Positions 24,924-33,529 of a stretch of 64,000 bases of DNA are shown here, piece by piece. Source of the stretch: Lachnospiraceae bacterium (GTDB lineage Bacteria > Bacillota > Clostridia > Lachnospirales > Lachnospiraceae); the NCBI GenBank assembly GCA_021771755.1, contig JAETOL010000003.1:186001-250000 (forward strand), given 5' to 3'. A model generated the notes under the pieces. That model was not told the origin of the DNA, searched no databases, and saw only the letters and a list, made by a program, of their open reading frames with translations. Within the stretch, counting starts at the first letter, position 1. Every line of letters starts with the position of its first letter. The position numbers and the translations under genes were made by a program.

Positions 24924-25452
24924 CGAGATGCTGTATCATCATGGCGTGAAAGATATGAAGTGGGGAGTTCGGCGTTATCAGAACCGAGATGGAACTTTGA
25001 CGGCAGCCGGAAGGCAGCATAAAGCATCCGAACAGGATTCGTCGTACAAATCGGAACGGAATAAGAGAATTGCACGAGTCGGTATCACTACAGCTACTGT
25101 TGCGGCGGCAGCCATTTATGTCCATAAAAACCCGGAAGCAATCGGTAGGGTCGTTTCACACTTTCGTGGAGTGAAAATGAGTGATCTTAATCAGAAAGCG
25201 GTTAATGCTGGAAAACAGTATGTAAAGAATGCTGCAAAAGGAGTAGGAGAAGGCATTCATGAGGCAACGAAGGAGGCTCCGAAAAAAGCAGCTAAAACAG
25301 TGATTACAGGCGTTGTGCTCAACCAAACAAAAAGAGCGCTTGATTCTACTGTTGGAAAAGAAGAAAGTGCGAGAATCTTTCAGGCAAATGATAATAAGAA
25401 AATCGGAAAGTTCTGGAAAATTTCTCCGGAAGACAGGGATGACGATGATTAA
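24916..25452 (+). CDS. phage protein with N-terminal HHGxKxxKWGVRRYQN motif
   Basis: A 178-residue basic protein whose first residues hold HHGVKDMKWGVRRYQN (from residue 8), followed by a TAAGRQHK stretch, a hydrophobic helix (ITTATVAAAAIYVH) and Ala/Lys-rich helices. The same motif family occurs at the centre of the toxin-domain fusion at 10821. The motif is frequent in Clostridia phage head-region proteins; its role is unknown to me. The gene lies directly before the large terminase gene behind GAGGAGGAAAA. Confidence 0.6.
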   Translation: MNNEMLYHHGVKDMKWGVRRYQNRDGTLTAAGRQHKASEQDSSYKSERNKRIARVGITTATVAAAAIYVHKNPEAIGRVVSHFRGVKMSDLNQKAVNAGKQYVKNAAKGVGEGIHEATKEAPKKAAKTVITGVVLNQTKRALDSTVGKEESARIFQANDNKKIGKFWKISPEDRDDDD

Positions 25453-25466
25453 GGAGTGAAAAGATC

Positions 25467-27215
25467 ATGGCATTATCAAACACTGCCGTTCCAAAATACT
25501 ACGGCATGTTTCGAGATGCCGTAATGTGCGGAGAAATTCCCATCTGTAAAGAAATAGAAATGCAGATGCAGTTAATCGATGAATTGATCGATGATCCGAG
25601 ATACTATTACGATGATCAAGCTGTGGAGGGATGGATACGTTATTGCGAAAATGAACTGACATTAACGGACGGCTCCGATTTAAAACTTCTTGACTCTTTT
25701 AAGTTATGGGGTGAGGACTTATATGGTTGGTATTACTTTATTGAGCGAAGCGTGTATGTTCCGAACGAAGAAGGTTATGGGGGAAGATATGTCAATAAGA
25801 GAATAAAGAAGAGACTCCGTAATAAACAGTATCTAATCGTTGGCAGAGGTGCAGCCAAGTCTTTATATGATTCTTGCATACAGTCATTTGAAGAAAATAT
25901 TGATACATCTACCACGCATCAAATCACGACTGCGCCGACCATGAAGCAGGCGGAAGAAATCATGTCGCCCATCCGTACTGCGATTACAAGAGCGAGAGGA
26001 CCACTATTTAAGTTTTTAACGGAGGGGTCATTACAAAATACGACCGGTTCCAAAGCCAATCGAGTAAAGCTTGCCAGTACCAAAAAAGGTATCGAAAATT
26101 TTCTTACAGGTTCTTTGATCGAAGTACGTCCGATGTCAATTGCTAAACTTCAGGGGTTACGACCAAAGGTGGCTACAATCGACGAGTGGCTCTCCGGAGA
26201 TACAAGAGAAGACGTTGTTGGCGCCATTGAGCAGGGAGCTTCTAAGGTTGATGATTACATTATTGTGGCAACCAGTTCGGAAGGAACTGTTCGTAACGGA
26301 GTCGGCGATACAATCAAAATGGAACTGATGGACATTCTCAAAGGTGATTATGTCAATCCGCACGTATCTATCTGGTGGTATAAACTCGATTCCATAGATG
26401 AAGTATCAGATCCTGATATGTGGTTAAAGGCGAACCCCAATATTGGAAAAACTGTCAGTTATGAAACTTATCAGTTAGATGTGGAGAGAGCAGAGAAAGC
26501 ACCCGCAGCCCGTAATGATATTCTGGCAAAACGTTTCGGACTTCCGATGGAAGGGTATACATATTATTTCACTTATGAGGAAACGCTTCCACAAAAACGC
26601 AGACTATCCTATTGGCAAATGCCGTGTGCGTTGGGCGCCGATCTTTCACAAGGCGATGATTTCTGCGCCTTTACATTTTTGTTTCCTCTGTCAGATGGTG
26701 CTTTTGGTATAAAAACCAGAAATTACATTTCTTCATTAACTCTAATGAAACTTCCAGCAGCCATGAGAATTAAATACGATCAATTCATGAAAGAAGGCAG
26801 CCTGATTGTTTTGGAAGGAACAGTCCTTGACATGATGGATGTTTATGAAGATTTGGATAATCACATTGTTGAATGTGGTTATGACGTTCGATGTTTTGGA
26901 TATGACCCCTATAATGCAAAAGAATTTGTGGATAGATGGTCATCGGAAAACGGTCCATTCGGAATCGAAAAAGTAATTCAAGGTGCAAAGACGGAATCCG
27001 TTCCTTTAGGTGAGTTAAAGAAACTCTCTGAGGAGCGGATGCTTTTGTTTGATGAAGAACTTATGACATTCGCCATGGGGAATTGCATTGTCATGGAAGA
27101 TACAAACGGAAACCGTAAGCTTTTAAAGAAAAGATACGAAGCAAAAATCGATGCCGTTGCGGCTATGATGGATGCTTTTGTTGCTTATAAGTTAAACAGA
27201 GACGCATTCGAATAG
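25467..27215 (+). CDS. terL: terminase large subunit
   Basis: A 582-residue Terminase_1-type (HK97-like) large subunit. The ATPase part has a variant Walker A GRGAAKS near residue 132, Walker B ATIDEWLS near 237 and a coupling stretch VATSSEG. The nuclease domain starts with LGADLSQGDDF near residue 390 and ends with KIDAVAAMMDAFVAYK, whose Asp residues are the expected metal ligands. It pumps DNA into the prohead and cuts the concatemer. ATG 25467 follows AAGGAGTG. Confidence 0.95.
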   Translation: MALSNTAVPKYYGMFRDAVMCGEIPICKEIEMQMQLIDELIDDPRYYYDDQAVEGWIRYCENELTLTDGSDLKLLDSFKLWGEDLYGWYYFIERSVYVPNEEGYGGRYVNKRIKKRLRNKQYLIVGRGAAKSLYDSCIQSFEENIDTSTTHQITTAPTMKQAEEIMSPIRTAITRARGPLFKFLTEGSLQNTTGSKANRVKLASTKKGIENFLTGSLIEVRPMSIAKLQGLRPKVATIDEWLSGDTREDVVGAIEQGASKVDDYIIVATSSEGTVRNGVGDTIKMELMDILKGDYVNPHVSIWWYKLDSIDEVSDPDMWLKANPNIGKTVSYETYQLDVERAEKAPAARNDILAKRFGLPMEGYTYYFTYEETLPQKRRLSYWQMPCALGADLSQGDDFCAFTFLFPLSDGAFGIKTRNYISSLTLMKLPAAMRIKYDQFMKEGSLIVLEGTVLDMMDVYEDLDNHIVECGYDVRCFGYDPYNAKEFVDRWSSENGPFGIEKVIQGAKTESVPLGELKKLSEERMLLFDEELMTFAMGNCIVMEDTNGNRKLLKKRYEAKIDAVAAMMDAFVAYKLNRDAFE

Positions 27216-27298
27216 AAAATTTAGTTCTTTTCGGTAAGCGTAATTCTACCAAATGTTGTAGTGGAATCAAAGAGAGAACACAAGAAAGGAAATTCAAA

Positions 27299-28519
27299 AT
27301 GGGATTAACAAACAGACTCCAGCACGCCTGGAATGCTTTTCTTAATCGAGATCCGACGCGGTTTGGTTACGACATTGGTCCTGGGTATTCCTATCGCCCG
27401 GATCGTCCGAGATTGTCGAGGGGAAATGAAAGATCAATTGTCACTTCCATATTTAATCGTATTGCACTGGACGTGTCTTCAATCAATATTCAGCATGTTC
27501 AATTAGATAAAGATAATAGATTCCAGGAAGTATTGAAAACAGGACTTAACAACTGTCTTTCATTGGAAGCAAATATCGATCAAACCGGAAGGGCTTTTAT
27601 TCAGGATGTGGTTATGTCCATGCTGGATGAAGGTGTTGTTGGCATGGTTCCAACTGATACAGACCTTAACCCTGAGGATACAAGCGGTTATGACGTTCTG
27701 ACTATGAGGACTGGAAAAATACTGGATTGGTATCCACAGTATGTAAAGATACGTGTTTATAACGAAAAAACAGGTTTAAAAGAAGATATTGTACTACCGA
27801 AAAGTACAGTGGCGATTATTGAAAATCCGCTTTATGCCGTTATTAATGAACCTAATTCAACTATGCAGCGATTGATTCGTAAGCTGAATCTTTTAGATGT
27901 TGTAGATGAGCAAAGCAGTTCTGGAAAGTTGGATCTGATTATTCAGCTTCCTTATGTCATCAAAACGGAAGCGCGTCGCCGGCAAGCTGAAAATCGTCGT
28001 AAAGATATAGAACAGCAGTTATCCGGTTCAAAGTATGGTATCGCTTATACCGATGGTACAGAGCGTATCACACAGTTGAATCGTTCGGTTGAGAACAATC
28101 TAATGAAGCAGATTGAATACCTGACGAGTATGCTTTACAGCCAGTTAGGTATCACTCAAAGCATCATGGATGGTACCGCCGATGATAAGACAATGCTCAA
28201 TTACTATAACCGGACAATTGAACCTATCATTTCAGCGATTGTTGATGAAATGAAACGGAAATTTCTGACGAAAACAGCCAGGTCGCAGCGTAAATCCATT
28301 CTGTTTTTCAGAGATCCATTCAAACTGGTTCCCGTATCCGAGCTCGCAGAGATTGCTGATAAATTTACCAGGAATGAGATTGCCACTTCGAATGAAATGC
28401 GTCAGACGATTGGGTGGAAACCTTCCAAAGATCCAAAGGCAGACGAACTGAGAAACAAGAATCTGAGTGAGCCTTCTGTAAATGCAGAGAGTTCACACGA
28501 GGAGATAATCGATGAATGA
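27299..28519 (+). CDS. portal protein (HK97 family)
   Basis: A 406-residue portal protein with typical landmarks: NRIALDVSSINIQH near the N-terminus, SMLDEGVVGMVP, LYSQLGITQSIMDGTA, YYNRTIEPIISAIVDEMKRK and NEMRQTIGWKPS. It forms the dodecameric ring through which DNA passes. AAAGGAAATT precedes the ATG. The 83 bases between terminase and portal hold nothing that I recognise. Confidence 0.92.
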   Translation: MGLTNRLQHAWNAFLNRDPTRFGYDIGPGYSYRPDRPRLSRGNERSIVTSIFNRIALDVSSINIQHVQLDKDNRFQEVLKTGLNNCLSLEANIDQTGRAFIQDVVMSMLDEGVVGMVPTDTDLNPEDTSGYDVLTMRTGKILDWYPQYVKIRVYNEKTGLKEDIVLPKSTVAIIENPLYAVINEPNSTMQRLIRKLNLLDVVDEQSSSGKLDLIIQLPYVIKTEARRRQAENRRKDIEQQLSGSKYGIAYTDGTERITQLNRSVENNLMKQIEYLTSMLYSQLGITQSIMDGTADDKTMLNYYNRTIEPIISAIVDEMKRKFLTKTARSQRKSILFFRDPFKLVPVSELAEIADKFTRNEIATSNEMRQTIGWKPSKDPKADELRNKNLSEPSVNAESSHEEIIDE

Positions 28520-28550
28520 AGTGATAACGAAATAAGGAGGAAAATTCAAA

Positions 28551-30413
28551 ATGAAATGTGATTTTAGCGGATGGGCAACCCGTAATGATCTGCTTTGTGC
28601 AGACGGGCGAACCATTAAGAAAGATGCGTTTAAAAGCCAGGATGGGCAGACCGTGCCTCTGGTATGGGGACATGACCATTCTGATCCGGACCGTATTTTA
28701 GGACATGCTCTGTTGGAAAATCGGGATGAAGGAGTGTATGCATATTGTTACTTTAATGATGGAGAGTCAGCAAAAGCGGCAAAAAGGGCATTGTTGCATG
28801 GAGATATACGTTCCCTGTCAATTTGTGCCGGACAGTTGCAGCAGGTTGGCGCTGATGTAATGCATGGAATCATCTATGAACTGAGTATGGTTCTCGGTGC
28901 CGCAAATCCCGGAGCTTTTGTAGATACGATTATGGCACACGGTGACGATACAGAAGATAAACTGATTGTTGGCTATGACGAAAATATCATGATCTACCAT
29001 ACTGCCGATGGTAAAGACAGTCTGGAAGATAAGCATACCGGGGAAAAATTAGATGATAAACCAGATGAGGGAAAAGAAGAGACTGTCGAAGATGTTTTCA
29101 ATACAATGACCGAAAAGCAGAAAACAGCAGCTTACGCTTTAATTGCCGATGCGCTTAATAGCGGAGGAGCATCTGACGGCGGTGATAACCATAATTCTAA
29201 AGGAGGAAATGAAATCATGAAACATAATGTATTTGAAAATGAAAAGCAGACGAACGGCGGAATTCTTTGCCATGCTGATCAGGAGGCTATCGTGGCAATG
29301 GCAAAGACCAGTCAGGTCGGCAGCTTCCAGACCGCACTTGAAATTTATGCGGAAAATAACAAGCTGGAGCATGATGCAGTAAGCGGCGGATTTGTTCAGA
29401 CCGGCGAAGGTAATATTTACAATCTGTTCCCTGAGTACAAAGAAGTAAGACCCGGCGCACCGGAATTGATTACCAGTGATCAGGGATGGATCAGCAGGGT
29501 TATGGCTAAGGTACATAAGAGTCCGATTTCAAGAATTCGTACCAGCCAGGTAGATATCCGTAACATCGATGCCCTTAGAGCGAGAGGATATACAAAGGGC
29601 AAGCAGAAGAAGCAGGCCGGCAACTTCAAACTGGTTCGCAGAACGACCGATCCGCAGACCGTATATGTGAAGAATGCGTTACACAGAGATGATATTATCG
29701 ACATTACAGATTTCGATTATGTTCAGTATCTGTACAATATTGATCGCATGATGCTGAATGAGGAATTGGCAACGGCAATTATGCTGGGCGATGGTCGCGA
29801 TGACGGTGACGAGGGTAAGATCTCTGCGGATCACATCAGACCTATCTGGTTGGATGATGATCTGTATACACTCCATGTGGATCTGGACATTGAGGGTGCG
29901 AAGTCTGAGCTTCAGGGAACGGGCACTGGCGAGAACTTTGGAGAGAATTACATTACTGCCGAGGCAATGATCAACACAGTTCTTTATGCGAGAGAGAAGT
30001 ATAAGGGAACGGGTACTCCGGATTTCTTCTGCACTCCCCGCATGTTGAACGTAATGCTTCTCGCCCGTGATATGAATGGAAGACGTATCTACTCTTCAAA
30101 GGCTGAATTGGCATCCGCACTGAATGTCGGCGAGATCTGCACTGCCGAGCAATTCGAGGGTAAGACACGTACCACTAGCGACAGTAAGAAAAAGAAACTG
30201 GTTGGTATAATTACCAATCTGGCGGATTATTCTCTGGGTGCAACTAAGGGTGGCGAAGTAACCCATTTCACCCAGTTCGACATCGACTTCAACCAGGAGA
30301 AGTCTTTGTTGGAGACCAGAGTATCCGGTGCTCTTACCCGTGTGTATTCTGCTATTGCGGTTGAGGAGGATGTAACTCCTGCATCTTCCGGCGGCGGAAT
30401 TACGACCGATTAA
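28551..30413 (+). CDS. fused prohead protease and major capsid protein
   Basis: A 620-residue fusion. Residues 1-165 are an HK97-type (S78) prohead protease: VPLVWGHDHSDP with the catalytic His region and DIRSLSICAG with the catalytic Ser region. Residues 166-222 form a flexible acidic/Gly linker. From residue 223 the HK97-fold major capsid protein follows (GGFVQTGEGNIYNLFPEY, SPISRIRTSQVDIRN, LATAIMLGDGRDDGDE, TPDFFCTPRMLNVMLLARD). An internal ATG at codon 223 has its own strong ribosome binding site (see 29201), so free capsid protein is probably also made. GGAGGAAAA precedes ATG 28551. Confidence 0.9.
   Translation: MKCDFSGWATRNDLLCADGRTIKKDAFKSQDGQTVPLVWGHDHSDPDRILGHALLENRDEGVYAYCYFNDGESAKAAKRALLHGDIRSLSICAGQLQQVGADVMHGIIYELSMVLGAANPGAFVDTIMAHGDDTEDKLIVGYDENIMIYHTADGKDSLEDKHTGEKLDDKPDEGKEETVEDVFNTMTEKQKTAAYALIADALNSGGASDGGDNHNSKGGNEIMKHNVFENEKQTNGGILCHADQEAIVAMAKTSQVGSFQTALEIYAENNKLEHDAVSGGFVQTGEGNIYNLFPEYKEVRPGAPELITSDQGWISRVMAKVHKSPISRIRTSQVDIRNIDALRARGYTKGKQKKQAGNFKLVRRTTDPQTVYVKNALHRDDIIDITDFDYVQYLYNIDRMMLNEELATAIMLGDGRDDGDEGKISADHIRPIWLDDDLYTLHVDLDIEGAKSELQGTGTGENFGENYITAEAMINTVLYAREKYKGTGTPDFFCTPRMLNVMLLARDMNGRRIYSSKAELASALNVGEICTAEQFEGKTRTTSDSKKKKLVGIITNLADYSLGATKGGEVTHFTQFDIDFNQEKSLLETRVSGALTRVYSAIAVEEDVTPASSGGGITTD
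29201..29219 (+). promoter_or_regulatory. internal ribosome binding site and start for free capsid protein
   Basis: AGGAGG at 29201-29206 lies 10 bases before ATG 29217, which is exactly codon 223 of the protease-capsid frame. Translation from here would give a 398-residue capsid protein starting MKHNVFENEKQ. Confidence 0.65.
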
Positions 30414-30431
30414 TAAAGGAGAAAATTCAAA

Positions 30432-30767
30432 ATGGCAAAATTTTATGGAGTAATCGGCTATATTAAATCGGTGGAAGATAAGCCTGGCGTGTGGAAAGAC
30501 CAAATTACGGAACGCGAGTATTCCGGAGATTTAACAAGAAATACGAGGCAGCTTCAGACAGCAGACAAGCTCAACGACAACGTAAATGTCGCGAATGAAA
30601 TCAGTATTGTAGCCGATCCATTTGCCTATCAAAATTTTCATTCAATGCGATATGTTGAGTTTATGGGTGCAAAATGGAAAATCTCTAAAGTTGAAGTTTT
30701 GTATCCGAGATTGATACTGACAATAGGGGGTGTCTATAATGGAAAATCGAAGGCTTCAGCTTCATGA
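30432..30767 (+). CDS. head closure-like phage protein
   Basis: A 111-residue beta-rich protein (MAKFYGVIGYIKSVED, ITEREYSGDLTRNTR, EISIVADPFAYQNFHSMRYV, PRLILTIGGVYNG). Size and position right after the capsid gene match the DUF7253-type head closure proteins of siphophages. AAAGGAGAAAA precedes the ATG. It overlaps the next gene by 29 bases. Confidence 0.65.
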   Translation: MAKFYGVIGYIKSVEDKPGVWKDQITEREYSGDLTRNTRQLQTADKLNDNVNVANEISIVADPFAYQNFHSMRYVEFMGAKWKISKVEVLYPRLILTIGGVYNGKSKASAS

Positions 30768-31047
30768 AGTTCTTTGTGAACTTCTAGGAACAAGATGCGT
30801 TTATTTTCAACCTCCGGAATCAATTGAGATGGATTACCCCGCCATTGTATACGGTCTTGACGATATCGAGAATACGTATGCGGATGGTGGGGTTTATTTG
30901 TCTACAAAGAGATATGCGGTGACTGTTATTGATGCAGATCCGGATAGTCCTATTGTAGATAGAATTGCCTTATTACCATTGTGTCAGTTTAATCGGTCGT
31001 ACACAAAAGATAACTTGAACCATTATGTATTTGAACTATATTTTTAA
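30739..31047 (+). CDS. neck or tail-completion protein
   Basis: A 102-residue protein (LHEVLCELLGTRCVYFQPPE, then YPAIVYGLDDIENTYADG and KRYAVTVIDADPDSPIVD) of the size and position of neck/tail terminator proteins between head closure and tail tube genes. ATG 30739 is preceded by GGGGGTG; an in-frame GTG at 30730 is less likely. Confidence 0.6.
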   Translation: MENRRLQLHEVLCELLGTRCVYFQPPESIEMDYPAIVYGLDDIENTYADGGVYLSTKRYAVTVIDADPDSPIVDRIALLPLCQFNRSYTKDNLNHYVFELYF

Positions 31048-31061
31048 GGAGGAATGCGATA

Positions 31062-31706
31062 ATGAAACTTGCATGGGATAAAACCGGCGAGCGTCTCTAC
31101 GAAACTGGTGTGGACAGAGGCGTGCTGTATCCGTTTTTGGAGGGAGCATATGCAGCGGGGGTTGCCTGGAATGGTCTTACCGCAGTAAATGAAAGTCCCT
31201 CTGGAGCAGAACCCACTGCTTTGTGGGCTAACAATAATAAATATGTAACTTTGATGTCGGCAGAGGAACTTGGCTTGACGATTGAAGCCTATACCTATCC
31301 GGAAGAGTTTGAACCGTGTGATGGTTCAGCGGAACTTTCGGAAGGCGTTACAATCGGTCAGCAGGATCGTAAGCATTTCGGCTTCAGTTACCGTTCTTTG
31401 ATTGGTAATGATGAAAGTGGAAATAATCACGGCTACAAGATTCATCTGGTTTACGATTGCCTTGCTTCGCCAACAGAAAAGAACCGAAGCAGCGTAAACG
31501 ATTCACCGGATGTATCACCTTTCTCATGGGAAGTAAGCACAACGCCGGTGCCGGTAGAGGGTTATAAATCAACATCTATGCTGACAATTGATTCCACGAA
31601 AATCCCGGCAGTTAAATTGGCTGCGATTGAAGAAAAACTGTATGGAACAGCCGCATCGGAGCCGACACTCCCGTTACCGGATGAGATTGTTGAGCTTTTG
31701 AAATAA
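31062..31706 (+). CDS. major tail (tube) protein, copy 1
   Basis: A 214-residue tail tube-type protein (GVAWNGLTAVNESPSGAEPT, LWANNNKYVTLMSAEELG, IEAYTYPEEFEPCDG, TIGQQDRKHFGFSYR, SPFSWEVSTTPVPVEGYK). These are the standard landmarks of siphophage major tail proteins in Firmicutes. AAGGAGG precedes the ATG. The next gene is a close paralogue. The ring-forming core is present in both, so this copy is probably functional. Confidence 0.85.
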   Translation: MKLAWDKTGERLYETGVDRGVLYPFLEGAYAAGVAWNGLTAVNESPSGAEPTALWANNNKYVTLMSAEELGLTIEAYTYPEEFEPCDGSAELSEGVTIGQQDRKHFGFSYRSLIGNDESGNNHGYKIHLVYDCLASPTEKNRSSVNDSPDVSPFSWEVSTTPVPVEGYKSTSMLTIDSTKIPAVKLAAIEEKLYGTAASEPTLPLPDEIVELLK

Positions 31707-31719
31707 GGCGGTGTTGTAA

Positions 31720-32448
31720 ATGGCAAAACTTGCATGGGATAAAACCGGCGAGCGTCTCTACGAAACTGGTGTGGATCGTGTGGTTTTATACAAAAGCCGA
31801 ACAAAAGGTATTGCGTGGAATGGCGTGACTGCAATAAATGAAAATCCTTCTGGAGCAGAGCCAACATCTCTTTGGGCGAATAACGGTAAATACGTCACTT
31901 TAATGTCCGCGGAAGAACTCGGTCTGACAATTGAAGCTTATACCTATCCTGACAATTTTCTTAAGTGTCTTGGGGAAGAAGAACTTTCACCTGGCGTTAC
32001 AATCGGACAGCAGGATCGTGAGCATTTCGGTATTAGTTACCGGACTTTTATTGGTAATGATGAAAGCGGAAACAATCACGGATACAAACTTCATCTTATT
32101 TATGACTGTCTCACATCTCCTACCGAGAAAGGACATAATACGGTAAACGATTCTCCGGATGTTTCTCCGTTCTCATGGGAAGTAAGCACAACACCGGTAT
32201 CAGTAGAAGGGCATAAGTCAACAGCTATGCTGACGATTGATTCAACTAAGTTTAAGAATGCTGGTCTTATGAACGCATTAAGAGGGATTGAGGAAGCTTT
32301 ATACGGAACGGAAAAAGTAAATGCGTGGCTTCCGTTGTTTTCCGAAATCGAAGAACTGATAGAATTTCATAGATACATCAGAGATTCGGCAGGCAATTTA
32401 CTTATGGATAGCATGGGCAATCCATTATTATCAAGCGTTTACGAATGA
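31720..32448 (+). CDS. major tail (tube) protein, copy 2 with C-terminal extension
   Basis: A 242-residue paralogue of the preceding protein, colinear over about 200 residues with high identity (LWANNGKYVTLMSAEELG, TIGQQDREHFGISYR, SPFSWEVSTTPVSVEGHK). It lacks about 8 residues near position 25 and has an extra end (EFHRYIRDSAGNLLMDSMGN) resembling the DSxGN turns seen in the phage's fibre and FN3 proteins. The two copies could build a mixed tube or serve alternative roles. Confidence 0.85.
   Translation: MAKLAWDKTGERLYETGVDRVVLYKSRTKGIAWNGVTAINENPSGAEPTSLWANNGKYVTLMSAEELGLTIEAYTYPDNFLKCLGEEELSPGVTIGQQDREHFGISYRTFIGNDESGNNHGYKLHLIYDCLTSPTEKGHNTVNDSPDVSPFSWEVSTTPVSVEGHKSTAMLTIDSTKFKNAGLMNALRGIEEALYGTEKVNAWLPLFSEIEELIEFHRYIRDSAGNLLMDSMGNPLLSSVYE
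31726..31775 (+). repeat. 50-bp identical repeat between tail tube paralogues
   Basis: Bases 31726-31775 are identical to 31065-31114 (both start AAACTTGCATGGGAT and end GGTGTGGA). Identity at synonymous sites is broken elsewhere in the two genes, so this stretch points to a recent duplication or gene conversion at the 5' ends. Confidence 0.9.
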
Positions 32449-32466
32449 ATTAAAAAGTATTTCAAT

Positions 32467-32499
32467 GAGCGGTATTCAGGCAAAGCTGGCCGCTCTTTT
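32467..32499 (+). terminator. terminator-like hairpin after the tail tube genes
   Basis: GAGCGG (32467-32472) pairs with CCGCTC (32490-32495) and is followed by TTTT. Such partial terminators after capsid or tail tube genes lower expression of the downstream tail genes. Confidence 0.55.
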
Positions 32500-32519
32500 G
32501 ATATTGAAAGGAGAAAAAA

Positions 32520-32948
32520 ATGTTAAAAAAGACAATTACTTATTTGGACTACAATAAAACGGAAAGAACGGAAGATTTCTATTTTAATCTTACTCAGGCG
32601 GAACTTATCGAAATGGAATATACGACGGCCGTAGGTCTTTCTGTAATGATTGATAAATTAATATCGGCAATCGATCTTCCGGAAATTATTAAAATTATGA
32701 AAGAACTGATTCTTAAGGCATATGGAGAGAAAAGTCCGGACGGAAGAAGATTTATCAAATCGCCTGAGTTGTCTGCTGCATTTTCACAGACGGAGGCTTA
32801 TTCCAAACTGTTTATGGAGCTTGCGACGAATGCGCAGGCGGCATCTGATTTTATCAATGGAATTCTGCCGACCCCGGATTCACAGCAGCAGGCGAAAATT
32901 AAAGCTATTCTTGAGGAAAAAGGATTACCGGGCGAATCGAATATTTAA
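32520..32948 (+). CDS. tail assembly chaperone
   Basis: A 142-residue protein (EDFYFNLTQAELIEMEY, then MIDKLISAIDLPEIIKIMK, LILKAYGEKSPDGRRFIK and FMELATNAQAASDFINGILP) that matches the gpG-like tail assembly chaperones located between tail tube and tape measure genes. AAAGGAGAAAAAA precedes the ATG. The following gene is in the same frame after two stops, so the classical -1 frameshift to a longer product is not evident here. Confidence 0.8.
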   Translation: MLKKTITYLDYNKTERTEDFYFNLTQAELIEMEYTTAVGLSVMIDKLISAIDLPEIIKIMKELILKAYGEKSPDGRRFIKSPELSAAFSQTEAYSKLFMELATNAQAASDFINGILPTPDSQQQAKIKAILEEKGLPGESNI

Positions 32949-32975
32949 TGAGAAAAATATATGGAGGGACGATAA

Positions 32976-33524
32976 ATGCTGCAAATAATAATACCGGCAA
33001 TTGAGGGGTGGGATGAAGCAAAAGAAGAATTTGTCATATTGGCAAAGGAACAAAAGCTTGCTTTAGAGCATTCCCTCGTCTCTCTTTCAAAATGGGAATC
33101 TAAATGGCATAAGCCGTTTCTGACGAAGGAAGCAAAGACCATTGAAGAAACCATAGATTATATAAGATGCATGACGTTGACGCAGAATGTGAAACCAGAA
33201 GTCTATAACCGTATTCAGAACGAACACATCGATCAGGTGAATCGATATATTGAAGATTCAATGACGGCTACATGGTTTCGTGAAGATGAAAAAGCAGTAA
33301 AGAACAAAGAAGTTATTACAAGCGAGGTTATTTACTATTGGATGATTGCTTTAAATATTCCGGTGAATTTTGAAAAATGGCATCTGAACAGATTACTTAC
33401 TCTCGTTCGGGTATGTAATGAGAATAATAAACCGAAGAAAAAGAAGACTGGAGGAAGAGAATTCCTTAGTCGGCGGCGGGCTTTAAACAACGCCCGAAAA
33501 AAGAAATTGAATACGAAAGGATGA
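32976..33524 (+). CDS. phage tail-region protein of unknown function (182 aa)
   Basis: A helical, charged 182-residue protein (ALEHSLVSLSKWESKWHKPFL, then EETIDYIRCMTL and VIYYWMIALNIPVNFEKWHLN) with a very basic tail (KPKKKKTGGREFLSRRRAL). It occupies the place of the second chaperone product (gpT-like). GGAGGGACG precedes the ATG. Its stop overlaps the endolysin start region. Confidence 0.6.
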   Translation: MLQIIIPAIEGWDEAKEEFVILAKEQKLALEHSLVSLSKWESKWHKPFLTKEAKTIEETIDYIRCMTLTQNVKPEVYNRIQNEHIDQVNRYIEDSMTATWFREDEKAVKNKEVITSEVIYYWMIALNIPVNFEKWHLNRLLTLVRVCNENNKPKKKKTGGREFLSRRRALNNARKKKLNTKG

Positions 33525-33529
33525 TGAGC

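Noticed and set aside
32520-33524. Programmed -1 frameshift between the two chaperone-region genes
   Set aside because: The second gene is in the same frame, separated by stops, and has its own ribosome binding site, so no frameshift is needed.
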